Assembly: GCA_048264125.1 (NCBI GenBank)
Contig: JBLXDM010000001.1
Span: 434,001-498,000 of the forward strand
DNA from: M1-B18 sp048264125
Lineage (GTDB): Bacteria > Bacillota > Clostridia > Peptostreptococcales > Natronincolaceae
Length of the DNA stretch: 64,000 nt
Reading direction: 5' to 3'
In this document: positions 25,560-33,767 of the stretch, one piece after another
Layout: every line of letters begins with the position of its first letter
Position numbering within the stretch: position 1 is the stretch's first letter
Notes under the pieces: generated by a model
The model's database searches: none
The model's input: only the letters and a program-made list of their open reading frames with translations
Told to the model about the DNA's origin: nothing
Translations under genes and position numbers: made by a program

Positions 25560-26720
25560 TTGGAATTACAATTGGATATAGAGGCTTTACTTAACGAAAT
25601 AGCAGATATGCGAAGAGAGCTCCATCAGATTCCTGAGCTTGCCTTTGAAGAGATGAAAACTATGTATTTTATTGAGAATTATTTGATTTCTCTGGGGGTT
25701 CAGTATGAAAGGAATGTAGTGGGCACCGGAGTTATTGCATATTTCCCTGGAAAATCAGGTAAAAACACTATTGCCTTTAGAGCAGACATGGATGCGCTCA
25801 GTGTTGAAGAAAAAAACAATATCGACTTTAAATCCACTCACCCCGGTGTTATGCACGCCTGCGGCCACGATGGTCATATGGCTATGCTGCTGGGTCTGGC
25901 GAAATATTTATCCCAAGTGTCTGAAGCAATCATAGATAACATTGTGTTGATTTTTCAGCCTGCGGAGGAGGGACCGGGGGGTGCTCTGCCGATTATTGAG
26001 GAGGGGTACCTTAAGAAATACGAGGTTAAGGAGATATATGGGATACACCTTTTCCCTCTAATAGAGGAGGGGAAAATAGGGGTTAAGCCCGGGCCAATGA
26101 TGTCTCAAACCGGAGAATTCGATATCATCATCAAAGGCATAAGCGGTCATGGTGCAATGCCACATATGGCGATCGACAGCGTCGTGATCGCAGCTGAAAT
26201 GATAACCGGCCTTCAAACCATCGCCAGCAGAAGCATTAACCCCCTTGATCCCGTAGTTCTTACCATGGGTCGTATTTTTGGCGGGGAAAGAAGAAATGTT
26301 ATTGCTAAGCAGGTGGTGCTTGAGGGGACTATCAGAAGCTTCAAGCAAGAGATTTTTGATAAAATTAAAGCCCGTATCATAGATTATAAGGAGGGGCTGG
26401 AGAAAATTCATAATTGCTGTATTGATGTTATTTTTAGGGATATGTATCCGGCAGTAACCAATGATGAATTTTTAACCACTGAATTTATCAAGGCCAATGA
26501 AGCAGCTATTCAAATCATTGAGCCGGTTATGCTGGCGGAGGATTTTTCTTATTTTCAAAAAGAGGTTCCGGGGGTATTCTTCTTTTTAGGCTGTAGAAAT
26601 GAAGCAGAAAACTACTGCCATCCCCTCCACAGCGATAGCTTTAACTTCAATGAAAGGGCTTTGGGCTATGGTCTACAGGCATATGTGAACATTTTAAGAC
26701 AGAGGGGTGCAATAGAATAA
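25560..26720 (+). CDS. M20D-family amidohydrolase, possible N-acetyl-diaminopimelate deacetylase
   Basis: 386 aa metal-dependent deacylase. Metal ligands are visible in HACGHDGHMAML (Cys and His, about residues 100-105), QPAEEGPGGA (Glu pair, near 136-138), GIHLFP (His) and CHPLHSDSF near the end; HGAMPH marks the dimerisation domain. The family covers aminoacyl-amino-acid hydrolases and DapL-type deacetylases. The divergent position beside dapH supports the diaminopimelate role, but this is inference. The start is TTG 25560; a GAGG is about 12 nt upstream, so initiation may be inefficient. Confidence 0.82.
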   Translation: MELQLDIEALLNEIADMRRELHQIPELAFEEMKTMYFIENYLISLGVQYERNVVGTGVIAYFPGKSGKNTIAFRADMDALSVEEKNNIDFKSTHPGVMHACGHDGHMAMLLGLAKYLSQVSEAIIDNIVLIFQPAEEGPGGALPIIEEGYLKKYEVKEIYGIHLFPLIEEGKIGVKPGPMMSQTGEFDIIIKGISGHGAMPHMAIDSVVIAAEMITGLQTIASRSINPLDPVVLTMGRIFGGERRNVIAKQVVLEGTIRSFKQEIFDKIKARIIDYKEGLEKIHNCCIDVIFRDMYPAVTNDEFLTTEFIKANEAAIQIIEPVMLAEDFSYFQKEVPGVFFFLGCRNEAENYCHPLHSDSFNFNERALGYGLQAYVNILRQRGAIE

Positions 26721-26735
26721 AAAGGGAGCGATTAT

Positions 26736-27713
26736 ATGATTAATGAAAAGAGATTAAAGGTTTTAGATGCAAATTTATTATATCTGATTGGCGCAATTTT
26801 ATTTGCTGTTATTGGTGCTTATGTTCAGCAATTAAGCCTTAAGTTTGGTCTGCTGATAACCGAGTATGTGTTGATATTAATGCCGCCTATAATATATTTG
26901 GCTCTACGGAAGATAAATATAAAAGAAAGTCTACGCTTGAAAAAATTGAGCCTCAAGCATGGCCTTATGGTTATCGGAATAACTCTCCTTATGTATCCCA
27001 CGGCAGTATTTGCAAATGCGCTGATGATGATGCTTCTAAGCCTGTTAGGAAACCTTAATATACCGCAGCTGCCCACCGCTGGCAATACGTCTGAATACAT
27101 TGTATTGATGCTTATAGTTTCTATTTCTGCAGGTATATGCGAGGAGGTTTTCTTTAGGGGCTTTATGCTAAGGGGCTACGAGGGCTTGGGAAAAAACAAG
27201 GCAATTATCATTTCCTCAATCCTCTTTGGAATATTTCATTTCAATCTTTATAATTTGACAGGACCGATTGTTTTGGGGCTGGTCTTTGGTTATTTAGTTG
27301 TTTTGACCGATTCTCTTTATGCAGGTATCATAGGCCATGTTGCCAATAATGGCTTTGCTGTTACCTTAGGCTTTTTAGCTAATTATATCACTGAAAAGCT
27401 TCCTGTAGAGGATGCTGCTGTTACTGAAGCGGTGCCAACTACTGTAGCACTGCTGGCTAGCGTTGTGCTATTTGGCATTTTGGCGGTTATCACAGGGTTT
27501 ATTGCATATCAATTATTCAAGAGAATTAAGAGGGATATGGCGGAAAGAAATAGCATTGCTGTTGAGGAAATTAGCTCTATTGAAGAAGGGGTTAGTCTTA
27601 ATGATGAAATCGAGAAAACGACCTTCGGGTCCTATGCTCCTCTAATGCTTGTTTTTACCTTCTTCATTTATGTGGCCTATGTCCAGATTGCTGAAATCAT
27701 TATGCTGGGTTAG
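26736..27713 (+). CDS. CPBP-family intramembrane metalloprotease
   Basis: 325 aa with about eight hydrophobic helices. The CPBP (Abi/CAAX protease) motifs are EEVFFRGFML (EExxxR), FGIFHFN (FxxxH) and HVANNGFAV (HxxxN), near residues 137, 167 and 205. Family members cleave or process prenylated or membrane proteins, and many are linked to bacteriocin immunity. It begins 15 bp after the M20 gene and is probably in the same operon. The Glu/Asp-rich loop before the last helix is unusual but not diagnostic. Confidence 0.88.
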   Translation: MINEKRLKVLDANLLYLIGAILFAVIGAYVQQLSLKFGLLITEYVLILMPPIIYLALRKINIKESLRLKKLSLKHGLMVIGITLLMYPTAVFANALMMMLLSLLGNLNIPQLPTAGNTSEYIVLMLIVSISAGICEEVFFRGFMLRGYEGLGKNKAIIISSILFGIFHFNLYNLTGPIVLGLVFGYLVVLTDSLYAGIIGHVANNGFAVTLGFLANYITEKLPVEDAAVTEAVPTTVALLASVVLFGILAVITGFIAYQLFKRIKRDMAERNSIAVEEISSIEEGVSLNDEIEKTTFGSYAPLMLVFTFFIYVAYVQIAEIIMLG

Positions 27714-27728
27714 AAATTTTTATATGAA

Positions 27729-27760
27729 ACAAAAAAAGGACTGCGGGGACAGTCCTTTTT
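27729..27760 (+). terminator. Intrinsic terminator after CPBP gene
   Basis: AAAAAAAGGACTG-cggggA-CAGTCCTTTTTT. Confidence 0.88.
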
Positions 27761-27949
27761 TCATTCTATTTTCTAACGGGGGAGTGAGAAATAGAAGTTT
27801 ACGTAGCAAAATAAATTTATCATTCTTTCGAGATAGAATCAATTAAAATTCGAAATATTTTTTTTATTTAACATATATCCTCCTTAAGGCCTACAAATTT
27901 GTATATTTTGACGTCTTTCCTTCTATAATAATCTCATGGAGGGATGACA

Positions 27950-28144
27950 ATGGAAAATAATCAATATAAGAGGGAGTTTTCTGATGACCTTTTGATGAAA
28001 TACGAGATCGCAGAGGAGCTGGGCCTTATTGAGAAGGTCAAAAACGTTGGCTGGGGTGGCTTAACAGCCAAGGAGACTGGGCGGATTGGCGGTTTGATGA
28101 CGGTGAGAAGAAGAAGGGAAGCTAAGCAAGCTCAGAATAGTTAG
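27950..28144 (+). CDS. Alpha/beta-type small acid-soluble spore protein (SspF-like)
   Basis: 64 aa. LMKYEIAEELGL (first helix with protease-site region) and GWGGLTAKETGRIGGLMTVR (second conserved box) mark an alpha/beta-type spore DNA-binding protein of the divergent SspF-like branch. I start at ATG 27950 because GGAGGG sits 6 nt upstream; ATG 27944 abuts that site. The arms of its terminator begin inside the last codons. Confidence 0.88.
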   Translation: MENNQYKREFSDDLLMKYEIAEELGLIEKVKNVGWGGLTAKETGRIGGLMTVRRRREAKQAQNS

Positions 28145-28165
28145 CCTATTCTGAGCTTGCTTTGT
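28124..28165 (+). terminator. Intrinsic terminator overlapping the 3' end of the sspF-like gene
   Basis: Near-perfect 16-bp stem AAGCAAGCTCAGAATA / TATTCTGAGCTTGCTT with loop GTTAGCC; the stop codon is in the loop. Followed by TTGTT. Confidence 0.8.
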
Positions 28166-28184
28166 TATGTTGGCTGGATTGATG

Positions 28185-28218
28185 AAGATTAAATATAAAG
28201 ATTAAATGTAAAGATAAA
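28185..28218 (+). repeat. Imperfect short tandem repeat
   Basis: Three adjacent versions of a 13-mer close to AGATTAAATATAA (second AGATTAAATGTAA, third AGATAAAAGAG). Located just before the toxin-like ORF; may be chance in AT-rich sequence. Confidence 0.35.
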
Positions 28219-28262
28219 AGAGAGTAAGGGCTCAGGGGTATGTATTTAAGTGTGGTTCAGAT

Positions 28263-28442
28263 GTGGTAGGAAATGAAGCAGGCTTTTTAACGATTTTTTT
28301 ACCTGCGTTCATTTTGAATTGCTGCTGTTTGATAAAAGGCTCTCACTTATACGAGGGGCATCATTTCTGGGTGCTGGCCTTCGGTATGCTTCTCATAACG
28401 CTTATCTCCTATATGGATAGGAATAACAACCAAAAGAAATAA
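28263..28442 (+). CDS. Possible type I toxin, holin-like small membrane protein
   Basis: Frame of up to 59 aa (GTG start; TTG 28329 would give 37 aa) with two hydrophobic stretches. Its C-terminal part, YEGHHFWVLAFGMLLITLIS followed by a short NNNQKK tail, matches the plan of the holin-like toxin family (TxpA/BsrG type): a conserved Tyr-Glu, a helix with AFGM..ITLIS and a Lys-rich end. The stop codon lies in the terminator of a convergent small RNA, as in txpA/ratA. No clear ribosome site is seen, so the start is uncertain. It would act by damaging the membrane if expressed. Confidence 0.45.
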   Translation: MVGNEAGFLTIFLPAFILNCCCLIKGSHLYEGHHFWVLAFGMLLITLISYMDRNNNQKK

Positions 28443-28520
28443 CCACCCTGTCCGCAGCAGGATGGTTATTGCGTATTTAGCTTAATCTGAATGTGGCAAC
28501 CGCATCAGCGGTTCCGATTA
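28432..28520 (-). ncRNA. Antisense antitoxin-type small RNA, copy 1
   Basis: Minus-strand unit with a -10 TATAAT at 28526-28531, a first stem-loop formed by GGTAATCGGAACCGC / GCGGTTGCC, and a terminator AATAACCATCCTG ... CAGGGTGGTTATT followed by TCTTTT (28438-28470). Its 3' end overlaps the toxin-like frame convergently. A close relative is at 35770-35861. The duplication of the same structured unit supports a real RNA. Confidence 0.6.
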
Positions 28521-28795
28521 CCTTTATTATACCATAGAGTGTAAAAAAATAAACGTGGTAAAGTAAAAAAAAGACATTTTTAAATTTCTTTTAGAACTAC
28601 CCTTGAAAATAGGGTAGTTTTTTAAATTAGAATTTTTATGAGAGAAGAAGCAAATGATGAAATGTCTTGAGAAAAAGAAAAAATAAAAGGTGGTTATTTT
28701 AGTTAAATATTTACCCAGTTAAAAAGAAAACCTATTTTATATAGTCATTAAACTGTATAATATAAATTGATTATATTTTAAAGGGGAATTATCTG

Positions 28796-29539
28796 ATGGA
28801 TCAATATAGCAGCTTTGCTTATGTTTATGATAGATTGATGGCGGATGTGGATTACAGTGAGTGGGTTATGTATATCGAGGAGCTCTTTAAGAGTGAGGGG
28901 CTTGCTCCTAAGAAGATTTTGGAGCTGGCCTGTGGAACTGGTAATATAACGATTCCCCTTAGTCTTAAGGGCTATGACGTGACGGCTTCTGATATATCGG
29001 AGGATATGCTGATGGTGGCGGCTGATAAGGCGGCTGAGGCTCAGGCAAGGATTTTATTTCTGCAGCAGGATATGAGGGAGCTGGAGCTGGAGGAAGAAAG
29101 CTTTGATACTGTTTTGTGCCTTTGCGACGGTATGAATTATATTGTGGAGGATGCTGAGCTTTTGAAGGTTTTTTCTTTTGTTCACCGGCTGTTGAGGCCA
29201 GAGGGGGCTTTTATATTTGATATTAGCTCCTATTATAAGCTAAAGAAGGTTTTAGGCAATAATACCTTTGGTGAAAACCTAGGGGATTTGTGCTATCTAT
29301 GGGAGAATTATTTTGACGAGGATGCCAACACTGTAGAGATGGATTTAACTTTTTTTATTGAGGAAAATACTCTGTTTAAAAAAATGGAGGAATTTCATCT
29401 TCAGAGGGCATACCAGGTGGAGGAAATTATCGGACTGCTAAATAAGGCTGGTTTCATTGATATTTCAGTGCTTGAGGCCTTTGGCTTTAATCCTCCTAAT
29501 AAAGAAAGCGAAAGAATTTTCTTTAAAATTAAAAAATAA
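28796..29539 (+). CDS. Class I SAM-dependent methyltransferase
   Basis: 247 aa. Rossmann-type methyltransferase with motif I ILELACGTGNITIPL (about residues 40-54), an acidic residue after strand 2 (VTASDIS), motif LFLQQDMREL and the post-motif DTVLCLCDGMNY. The pattern Y..FAYVYDRLMADVDYSEW at the start matches a conserved clostridial/bacillar group often annotated as class I methyltransferase near cspA or hslO. The substrate is unknown. Confidence 0.82.
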   Translation: MDQYSSFAYVYDRLMADVDYSEWVMYIEELFKSEGLAPKKILELACGTGNITIPLSLKGYDVTASDISEDMLMVAADKAAEAQARILFLQQDMRELELEEESFDTVLCLCDGMNYIVEDAELLKVFSFVHRLLRPEGAFIFDISSYYKLKKVLGNNTFGENLGDLCYLWENYFDEDANTVEMDLTFFIEENTLFKKMEEFHLQRAYQVEEIIGLLNKAGFIDISVLEAFGFNPPNKESERIFFKIKK

Positions 29540-29563
29540 TTTTGTATACTTAAATTCAAGTGA

Positions 29564-29592
29564 TTGACACTTCTGTTTACCTGTGTTACAAT
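29564..29592 (+). promoter_or_regulatory. SigA promoter of cspA
   Basis: TTGACA (29564-29569), 17-nt spacer, TACAAT (29587-29592). The ~50-nt leader before the ATG is shorter than the thermosensing leader of E. coli cspA. Confidence 0.8.
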
Positions 29593-29647
29593 ATTTTGGG
29601 ATGACAGCGTGGTTGTCATATTCAAATTTTAGGAGGTTTTATTTAAG

Positions 29648-29851
29648 ATGGAAAAAGGACAAGTAAAGTGGTTTAATGCAGAAAAAGGTTTTGGATTCGT
29701 TACAAGAGACAATGGAGAAGACGTGTTTGTACACTTTTCTGCAATCAATTCAAATGGCTTCAAGACATTAGAAGAAGGCCAAACAGTTGAATTCGAAGTA
29801 GTTCAAGGCGAAAAAGGTAAACAAGCTGCTAACGTAACTCCAGTAAAATAG
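29648..29851 (+). CDS. cspA: Cold shock protein (RNA chaperone)
   Basis: 67-residue single cold-shock domain. RNP1 KGFGFVTR is at about residues 16-23 and RNP2 VFVHFSAI at about 29-36. Binds single-stranded RNA and DNA and melts RNA structure. AGGAGG ribosome site, strong promoter and terminator indicate a highly expressed monocistronic gene. Confidence 0.95.
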   Translation: MEKGQVKWFNAEKGFGFVTRDNGEDVFVHFSAINSNGFKTLEEGQTVEFEVVQGEKGKQAANVTPVK

Positions 29852-29906
29852 TTATTTTCTTAGAAATAAGATGACTATAAAAGGTTAGTATATTGACTTA
29901 TCAATA

Positions 29907-29935
29907 ACAAGTTGGTTATCCAACTTGTTTTTTTG
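29907..29935 (+). terminator. Intrinsic terminator after cspA
   Basis: ACAAGTTGG-ttat-CCAACTTGT followed by TTTTTT. Confidence 0.9.
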
Positions 29936-30038
29936 TACATTTTTAATAAATATATACATTTAATTAATATATAGATTTAATTAAAAGTAGGTTAAAATAG
30001 TAAAGTGTAATAGACTATGGTAAATGAGGTGTTATGCA

Positions 30039-30920
30039 ATGAAGAGCAGAATATTAAGGGCCACAGCCGCAAATAATTATATCAGAGTTTTTGTCGCCGA
30101 TACTACAGCTATGGTGGAAAAGGCCAGAAGCATGCATGAGGCTTCCCCAGTAGCAATCGCAGCCCTTGGAAGGACCCTAACAGCAACATCCATAATGGGG
30201 ATTATGCTGAAGGGGGATAACCACAAAATAACGGTTAAAATCAACGGTGGAGGTCCACTGGGACCGATTGTTGCTGTTGGAAATTCTGAGGGAAATGTTA
30301 AGGGCTATGTAGCTAATCCAGTTGTGGAGTCCACCTTTCTTGGGCCCAACAAGCTTAACGTTGGCGCTGCTGTTGGGATTGATGGTGAAATAGTTGTAAT
30401 TAAGGATATTGGCCTAAAGAAGCCCTATTCGGGAACATATCCGCTTGAATCCGGTGAGATCGCTGAGGATTTTGCAGCTTATTTCCTATACTCCGAGCAG
30501 CAGCCCTCTGCCGTAGGCTTGGGGGTACTGGTGGATGTGGATTATTCAATCAAGGCTGCAGGCGGGTATATCATACAGGTGCTTCCGGATATTGACGAAA
30601 ACATTTTGTTTATACTTGAAAGCAGGCTGCGGGAGCTGGAGTCAATAAGTACTCTTTTAAGCAGAGATATGGGGGCAGAGGCTATTCTGGAGTATATCAT
30701 CGGCGATATGGATTACAAGCTTTTGGATACCTATGAGGTGGATTTCGTCTGTGACTGCCATGAGGAAAGGCTGGAAAATGCGCTGATATCCATAGGTAGA
30801 GCTGATCTCACGGAGATAATTGAAGAGGATGGCGGAGCTGAAATGGTATGCCATTTTTGCAATAAGAAATACTACTTTGATAAGGACAGATTGTTGAATT
30901 TACTAGATAGAATGCGTTAA
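30039..30920 (+). CDS. hslO: Redox-regulated chaperone Hsp33
   Basis: 293 aa holdase chaperone activated by oxidative unfolding. The N-terminal domain starts RILRATAANNYIRVFVADTT; GPLGPIVAVGNSEGNVKGYV is the family core. The C-terminal zinc switch reads VCDCHEERLENAL then VCHFCNKKYYF, giving the four zinc cysteines in CxC and CxxC pairs. I use ATG 30039, with GAGGT 8 nt upstream; an ATG 15 nt earlier lies within the ribosome site. Transcribed toward the tRNA cluster but with separate promoter for the tRNAs. Confidence 0.95.
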   Translation: MKSRILRATAANNYIRVFVADTTAMVEKARSMHEASPVAIAALGRTLTATSIMGIMLKGDNHKITVKINGGGPLGPIVAVGNSEGNVKGYVANPVVESTFLGPNKLNVGAAVGIDGEIVVIKDIGLKKPYSGTYPLESGEIAEDFAAYFLYSEQQPSAVGLGVLVDVDYSIKAAGGYIIQVLPDIDENILFILESRLRELESISTLLSRDMGAEAILEYIIGDMDYKLLDTYEVDFVCDCHEERLENALISIGRADLTEIIEEDGGAEMVCHFCNKKYYFDKDRLLNLLDRMR

Positions 30921-30959
30921 TTCAGTTTAAAATTTTAGTAAATTTGATGTTATTTTCCC

Positions 30960-30988
30960 TTGAAAAAAGCATAAAAATAGAGTATACT
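30960..30988 (+). promoter_or_regulatory. SigA promoter of the tRNA cluster
   Basis: TTGAAA (30960-30965), 17-nt spacer, TATACT (30983-30988), 34 nt upstream of tRNA-Phe. Confidence 0.75.
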
Positions 30989-31021
30989 TTACTTTGTCAC
31001 TGTTTAAGACAAAGTAAATTT

Positions 31022-31097
31022 GCCCAGATAGCTCAGTCGGTAGAGCAGGGGACTGAAAATCCCCGTGTCGGTGGTTCGATTCCGCCTCTGGGCACCA
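31022..31097 (+). tRNA. tRNA-Phe (GAA)
   Basis: 76-nt cloverleaf. Acceptor GCCCAGA pairs with TCTGGGC, the D-loop has AGCTCAGTCGGTAGAGC, the anticodon loop reads CTGAAAA with GAA, the T-arm has GGTTCGATTCC, and CCA is encoded. Confidence 0.97.
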
Positions 31098-31172
31098 GCG
31101 GAAGTGGCTCAGTGGTAGAGCATCGCCTTGCCAAGGCGAGGGTCGCGGGTTCGAGTCCCGTCTTCCGCTCCA
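31098..31172 (+). tRNA. tRNA-Gly (GCC)
   Basis: 75-nt cloverleaf directly abutting tRNA-Phe. Acceptor GCGGAAG pairs with CTTCCGC, the anticodon loop is TTGCCAA with GCC, GGTTCGAGTCC is the T-arm, and CCA is encoded. Confidence 0.97.
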
Positions 31173-31177
31173 TAAAT

Positions 31178-31251
<74 letters not shown>

Positions 31252-31264
31252 AACGTAAATAAAT

Positions 31265-31308
31265 GAGTCTATGCTTAACGACTAAGGTTGTGGGTATAGG
31301 CTCTTTTT
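31265..31308 (+). terminator. Terminator of the tRNA cluster
   Basis: GAGTCTAT ... ATAGGCTC stem followed by TTTTTGTGTTTTTTTT. Confidence 0.65.
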
Positions 31309-31639
31309 GTGTTTTTTTTTGTTTCGAATCACTAAAAAATATTACCAAATATTATAATGTCACTCATGGCTAAAGATTCATATACTATATAAGAATTAAA
31401 GAATATAACTAAAGGTGCGTACAAAATCGAATGTGTTTTTTAAAAGTGATGAGGGTATACATACAATACAAAAGATACAAGGAATAAATTGGTAATACAT
31501 AATTATTGTGTGTTTGCAATTGCTTCTTAAGGAAATTCGAAGAAACTTGGTTACGCTTCAATTTAATGCTAATTTTGCAGCAGAATATCCTAGTTTATAA
31601 AACATATACTACTAATACAGCAGAAGGGAGTGATTTTAA
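31309..31639 (+). other. Intergenic region, tRNA cluster to ytxC
   Basis: About 330 AT-rich bases. I see only a possible sporulation-type promoter near its end (31583-31610) and no convincing ORF, repeat or riboswitch. Confidence 0.5.
31583..31610 (+). promoter_or_regulatory. Possible sporulation sigma promoter of ytxC
   Basis: GAATATC (31583-31589), 13 nt, then CATATACT (31603-31610), resembling SigE/SigG-type boxes. Located 30 nt before the YtxC start codon. Weak by sequence alone. Confidence 0.3.
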
Positions 31640-32548
31640 TTGAATTTGCTGTTGCTTGCCGTAGATAAGAATATTGATATTATTAAAGATAAATTAGATA
31701 GACAGGTGGAGACCTTTGTTAATGAAGGGGTTATTCTTGAGGAAGAAATTGAGACAAAGGATGACCTTAGCTTGCTTAAATATAGTGTAAAAATCGAGAG
31801 CATTAAGAATTATCCCATAAGCGACTTTATAAATATATTTAAGTATTGTGTTGCAAATGCTCTATGGGACTACATTCAATTATATGAGGAGCCCCAGCTT
31901 ATACGTAGGATTATTGAGCAGGAGTACTACTACTTTGATTCAAAGGAACGTATTGAAATTGAAAGAAACACTGTTCAGATACTAAATGATGAAGGCAAAA
32001 TGCTGAATTTCAATGAATCGCTATCACGAAAGAAGAAGATCATCTCAAATATTATTGCATATTTAAATAATGACTTTCAAATGAATTTAAAGGGCTTTCT
32101 TACCTTCAGACTGAAGGATTATATGCTGGAGCTGGAGGAAACGGTGGAAAAGGCCGTAGAGGATTTTTTATTGGATAAGGAGTATAACGAATTCATCAAG
32201 CTCTTAAAATACTTTGTTGATATTCAGGATTCGAAAATAGAAACCATACACATTATACTGGAGGCTGATGGAAAGTATACCCTTTATGATGATAATAACA
32301 ATATTATTAATAATGATTATATAAAGGATGTAGCCTCAGAGATTTCTGAAAACAATTTTTTGACCTATGATGATTTGCTAATAAGCTCCTTGATTACAAT
32401 AGCACCAAGGTTTGTATATATACATCAATCCAATATTTTAAAGAGAACCGATGTCATCAAGACAATTACCAAGGTTTTTGCAAATAAAGTAAAAATTTGC
32501 AACGGTTGCGACTGGTGCAAGGTAAATGCCCACTATCATCAGGATTAA
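31640..32548 (+). CDS. ytxC: YtxC-like sporulation protein
   Basis: 302 aa soluble protein. The central block (YYYFDSKERIEIERNTVQIL, then LKGFLTFRLKDYMLELEETV) and the end CNGCDWCKVNAHYH are typical of the YtxC family, found in spore formers just upstream of thrS, as here. The CxxC near the end may bind metal. Start TTG 31640 with GAAGGGAGTG upstream. The biochemical role is not known. Confidence 0.85.
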   Translation: MNLLLLAVDKNIDIIKDKLDRQVETFVNEGVILEEEIETKDDLSLLKYSVKIESIKNYPISDFINIFKYCVANALWDYIQLYEEPQLIRRIIEQEYYYFDSKERIEIERNTVQILNDEGKMLNFNESLSRKKKIISNIIAYLNNDFQMNLKGFLTFRLKDYMLELEETVEKAVEDFLLDKEYNEFIKLLKYFVDIQDSKIETIHIILEADGKYTLYDDNNNIINNDYIKDVASEISENNFLTYDDLLISSLITIAPRFVYIHQSNILKRTDVIKTITKVFANKVKICNGCDWCKVNAHYHQD

Positions 32549-32552
32549 CCTG

Positions 32553-32577
32553 ATTCCCTTTAGTGGGAATTTTTTTT
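32553..32577 (+). terminator. Intrinsic terminator after ytxC
   Basis: ATTCCC-tttagt-GGGAAT followed by TTTTTTT. Confidence 0.75.
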
Positions 32578-32707
32578 GTGATTTAAAAAATTAATATTGG
32601 TGATGCTAGGAAATAGTGATATAATTTTTCTTGTGTTAATTAAAGCCTTTAAATTCAAATAGCCAAAGACTATTCTATTTAGATGAGCGATACAAGAGGT
32701 GATACAA

Positions 32708-33310
32708 TTGATTTTTATCAGAATACTATTTCTAGCAGGAATCGGTGCCCTTATTGGTTGGATTACTAACCTTTTAGCAATAAAGCTGCTGTTCAAGCCC
32801 TATGATGTTATAGAAATACCAATTATAAAGCTAAAGGTACAGGGCCTAATACCTAAGCGGAAGGCGGAAATTGCCAGAAGCATCGGTCAAACCATACAGG
32901 AGGAGCTATTGTCCTTAGAGGAGATAATAGAGCAATTTGTTTCGCAGCAAAATAATCAGGAGATTATCGACCTAATAAAGGTCAAAATAAATGAAATTGT
33001 CAGCAGCAGGCTGCCGTCCATAATACCCTCTGCCTTTAAGGAAAAAATAGTAGGCTACATAAATGATGTTATAGATGACGAAGCTGGGGTATTAATAAAT
33101 AATACAATGGAGAAAATGATTCACAGGGCCACTGCCAGCATAGATTTAGCCGCAATGATAGAGGCCAGAGTTTTAGAATTTCCGATGGATAAGCTTGAGG
33201 AAGTGGTGTTGAAAATAGCTCAGGATGAGCTGAAGCATATTGAAATCTTAGGAGCTGTACTGGGCTTCGCAATAGGTCTATTACAGGGTATAATTTTTAT
33301 TTTTCAGTAG
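32708..33310 (+). CDS. DUF445 family membrane protein (YheB-like, short)
   Basis: 200 aa. N-terminal helix with the family signature GALIGWITNLLAIKLLFKPY (about residues 10-32), then a long amphipathic helical middle (EIARSIGQTIQEELLSLEEIIEQFV) and a C-terminal hydrophobic helix (LGAVLGFAIGLLQGIIFIF). This is DUF445, which in Bacillus includes YheB. I start at TTG 32708 because GAGGTG is 6 nt upstream and overlaps the alternative GTG start. Function unknown; may be sporulation-linked by context with ytxC. Confidence 0.82.
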   Translation: MIFIRILFLAGIGALIGWITNLLAIKLLFKPYDVIEIPIIKLKVQGLIPKRKAEIARSIGQTIQEELLSLEEIIEQFVSQQNNQEIIDLIKVKINEIVSSRLPSIIPSAFKEKIVGYINDVIDDEAGVLINNTMEKMIHRATASIDLAAMIEARVLEFPMDKLEEVVLKIAQDELKHIEILGAVLGFAIGLLQGIIFIFQ

Positions 33311-33334
33311 AAAATAATATCATATGAATACCAC

Positions 33335-33363
33335 TTGACTTTTATGGTAATTATGAATATAAT
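33335..33363 (+). promoter_or_regulatory. SigA promoter of the thrS leader
   Basis: TTGACT (33335-33340), 17-nt spacer, TATAAT (33358-33363), immediately before the T-box leader. Confidence 0.8.
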
Positions 33364-33386
33364 GATTTAAAATTACATTGCAAAGC

Positions 33387-33619
33387 TGTGAAGAGGAAGA
33401 GTAAATTAAACCCAATTCCAAGAGAGAAGGCGCCATCGGCTGAAAGCGCTTTTGAATATGGCTAATTGAAAACTACCTCGGAGCTGATTCAGAGTAGCCT
33501 TGGTGAAAATGAATTCGGAGGACACCGTTAAAGTCATAAAGCCGGATATAATATCAATTTAGGTGGAACCGCGGGAATAAGCTCTCGTCCTATTACTTTA
33601 ATAGGATGAGGGCTTTTTT
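33387..33619 (+). promoter_or_regulatory. T-box riboswitch, threonine-type (specifier ACU)
   Basis: Leader with GAAGAGGAAGAGTA at stem I, AGAGAGAAGGCGCC and GGCTGAAAGCGC in its upper part, specifier ACU at 33472-33474 followed by ACCTCGGAGC, the T-box core AGGTGGAACCGCGG (33561-33574) and terminator CTCGTCCTATT ... AATAGGATGAGGGCTTTTTT. Predicted to switch on thrS when tRNA-Thr is uncharged. Confidence 0.95.
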
Positions 33620-33670
33620 AATTGAAAAAATTGTATGCACTCCCATGGTAATATGCAATTCTCTCAATTA
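33619..33670 (+). repeat. MITE-like repeat, internally deleted copy D (52 bp)
   Basis: Only the two ends of the 190-bp element remain: TAATTGAAAAAATTG joined to a right end (TATGCACTCCCATGGTAATA then TGCAATTCTCTCAATTA) that matches copies A and C. It starts at the last T of the T-box terminator and lies between that terminator and thrS, so it is part of the thrS mRNA leader. Confidence 0.75.
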
Positions 33671-33767
33671 ATAAAACACTTTCCCAAGGAAAAATATAAC
33701 GCTTGGCTTCAATAAAAATATAAGATTAATCCCTATGGATTTTAAAATTATGAAGGAGGTATAGGCT

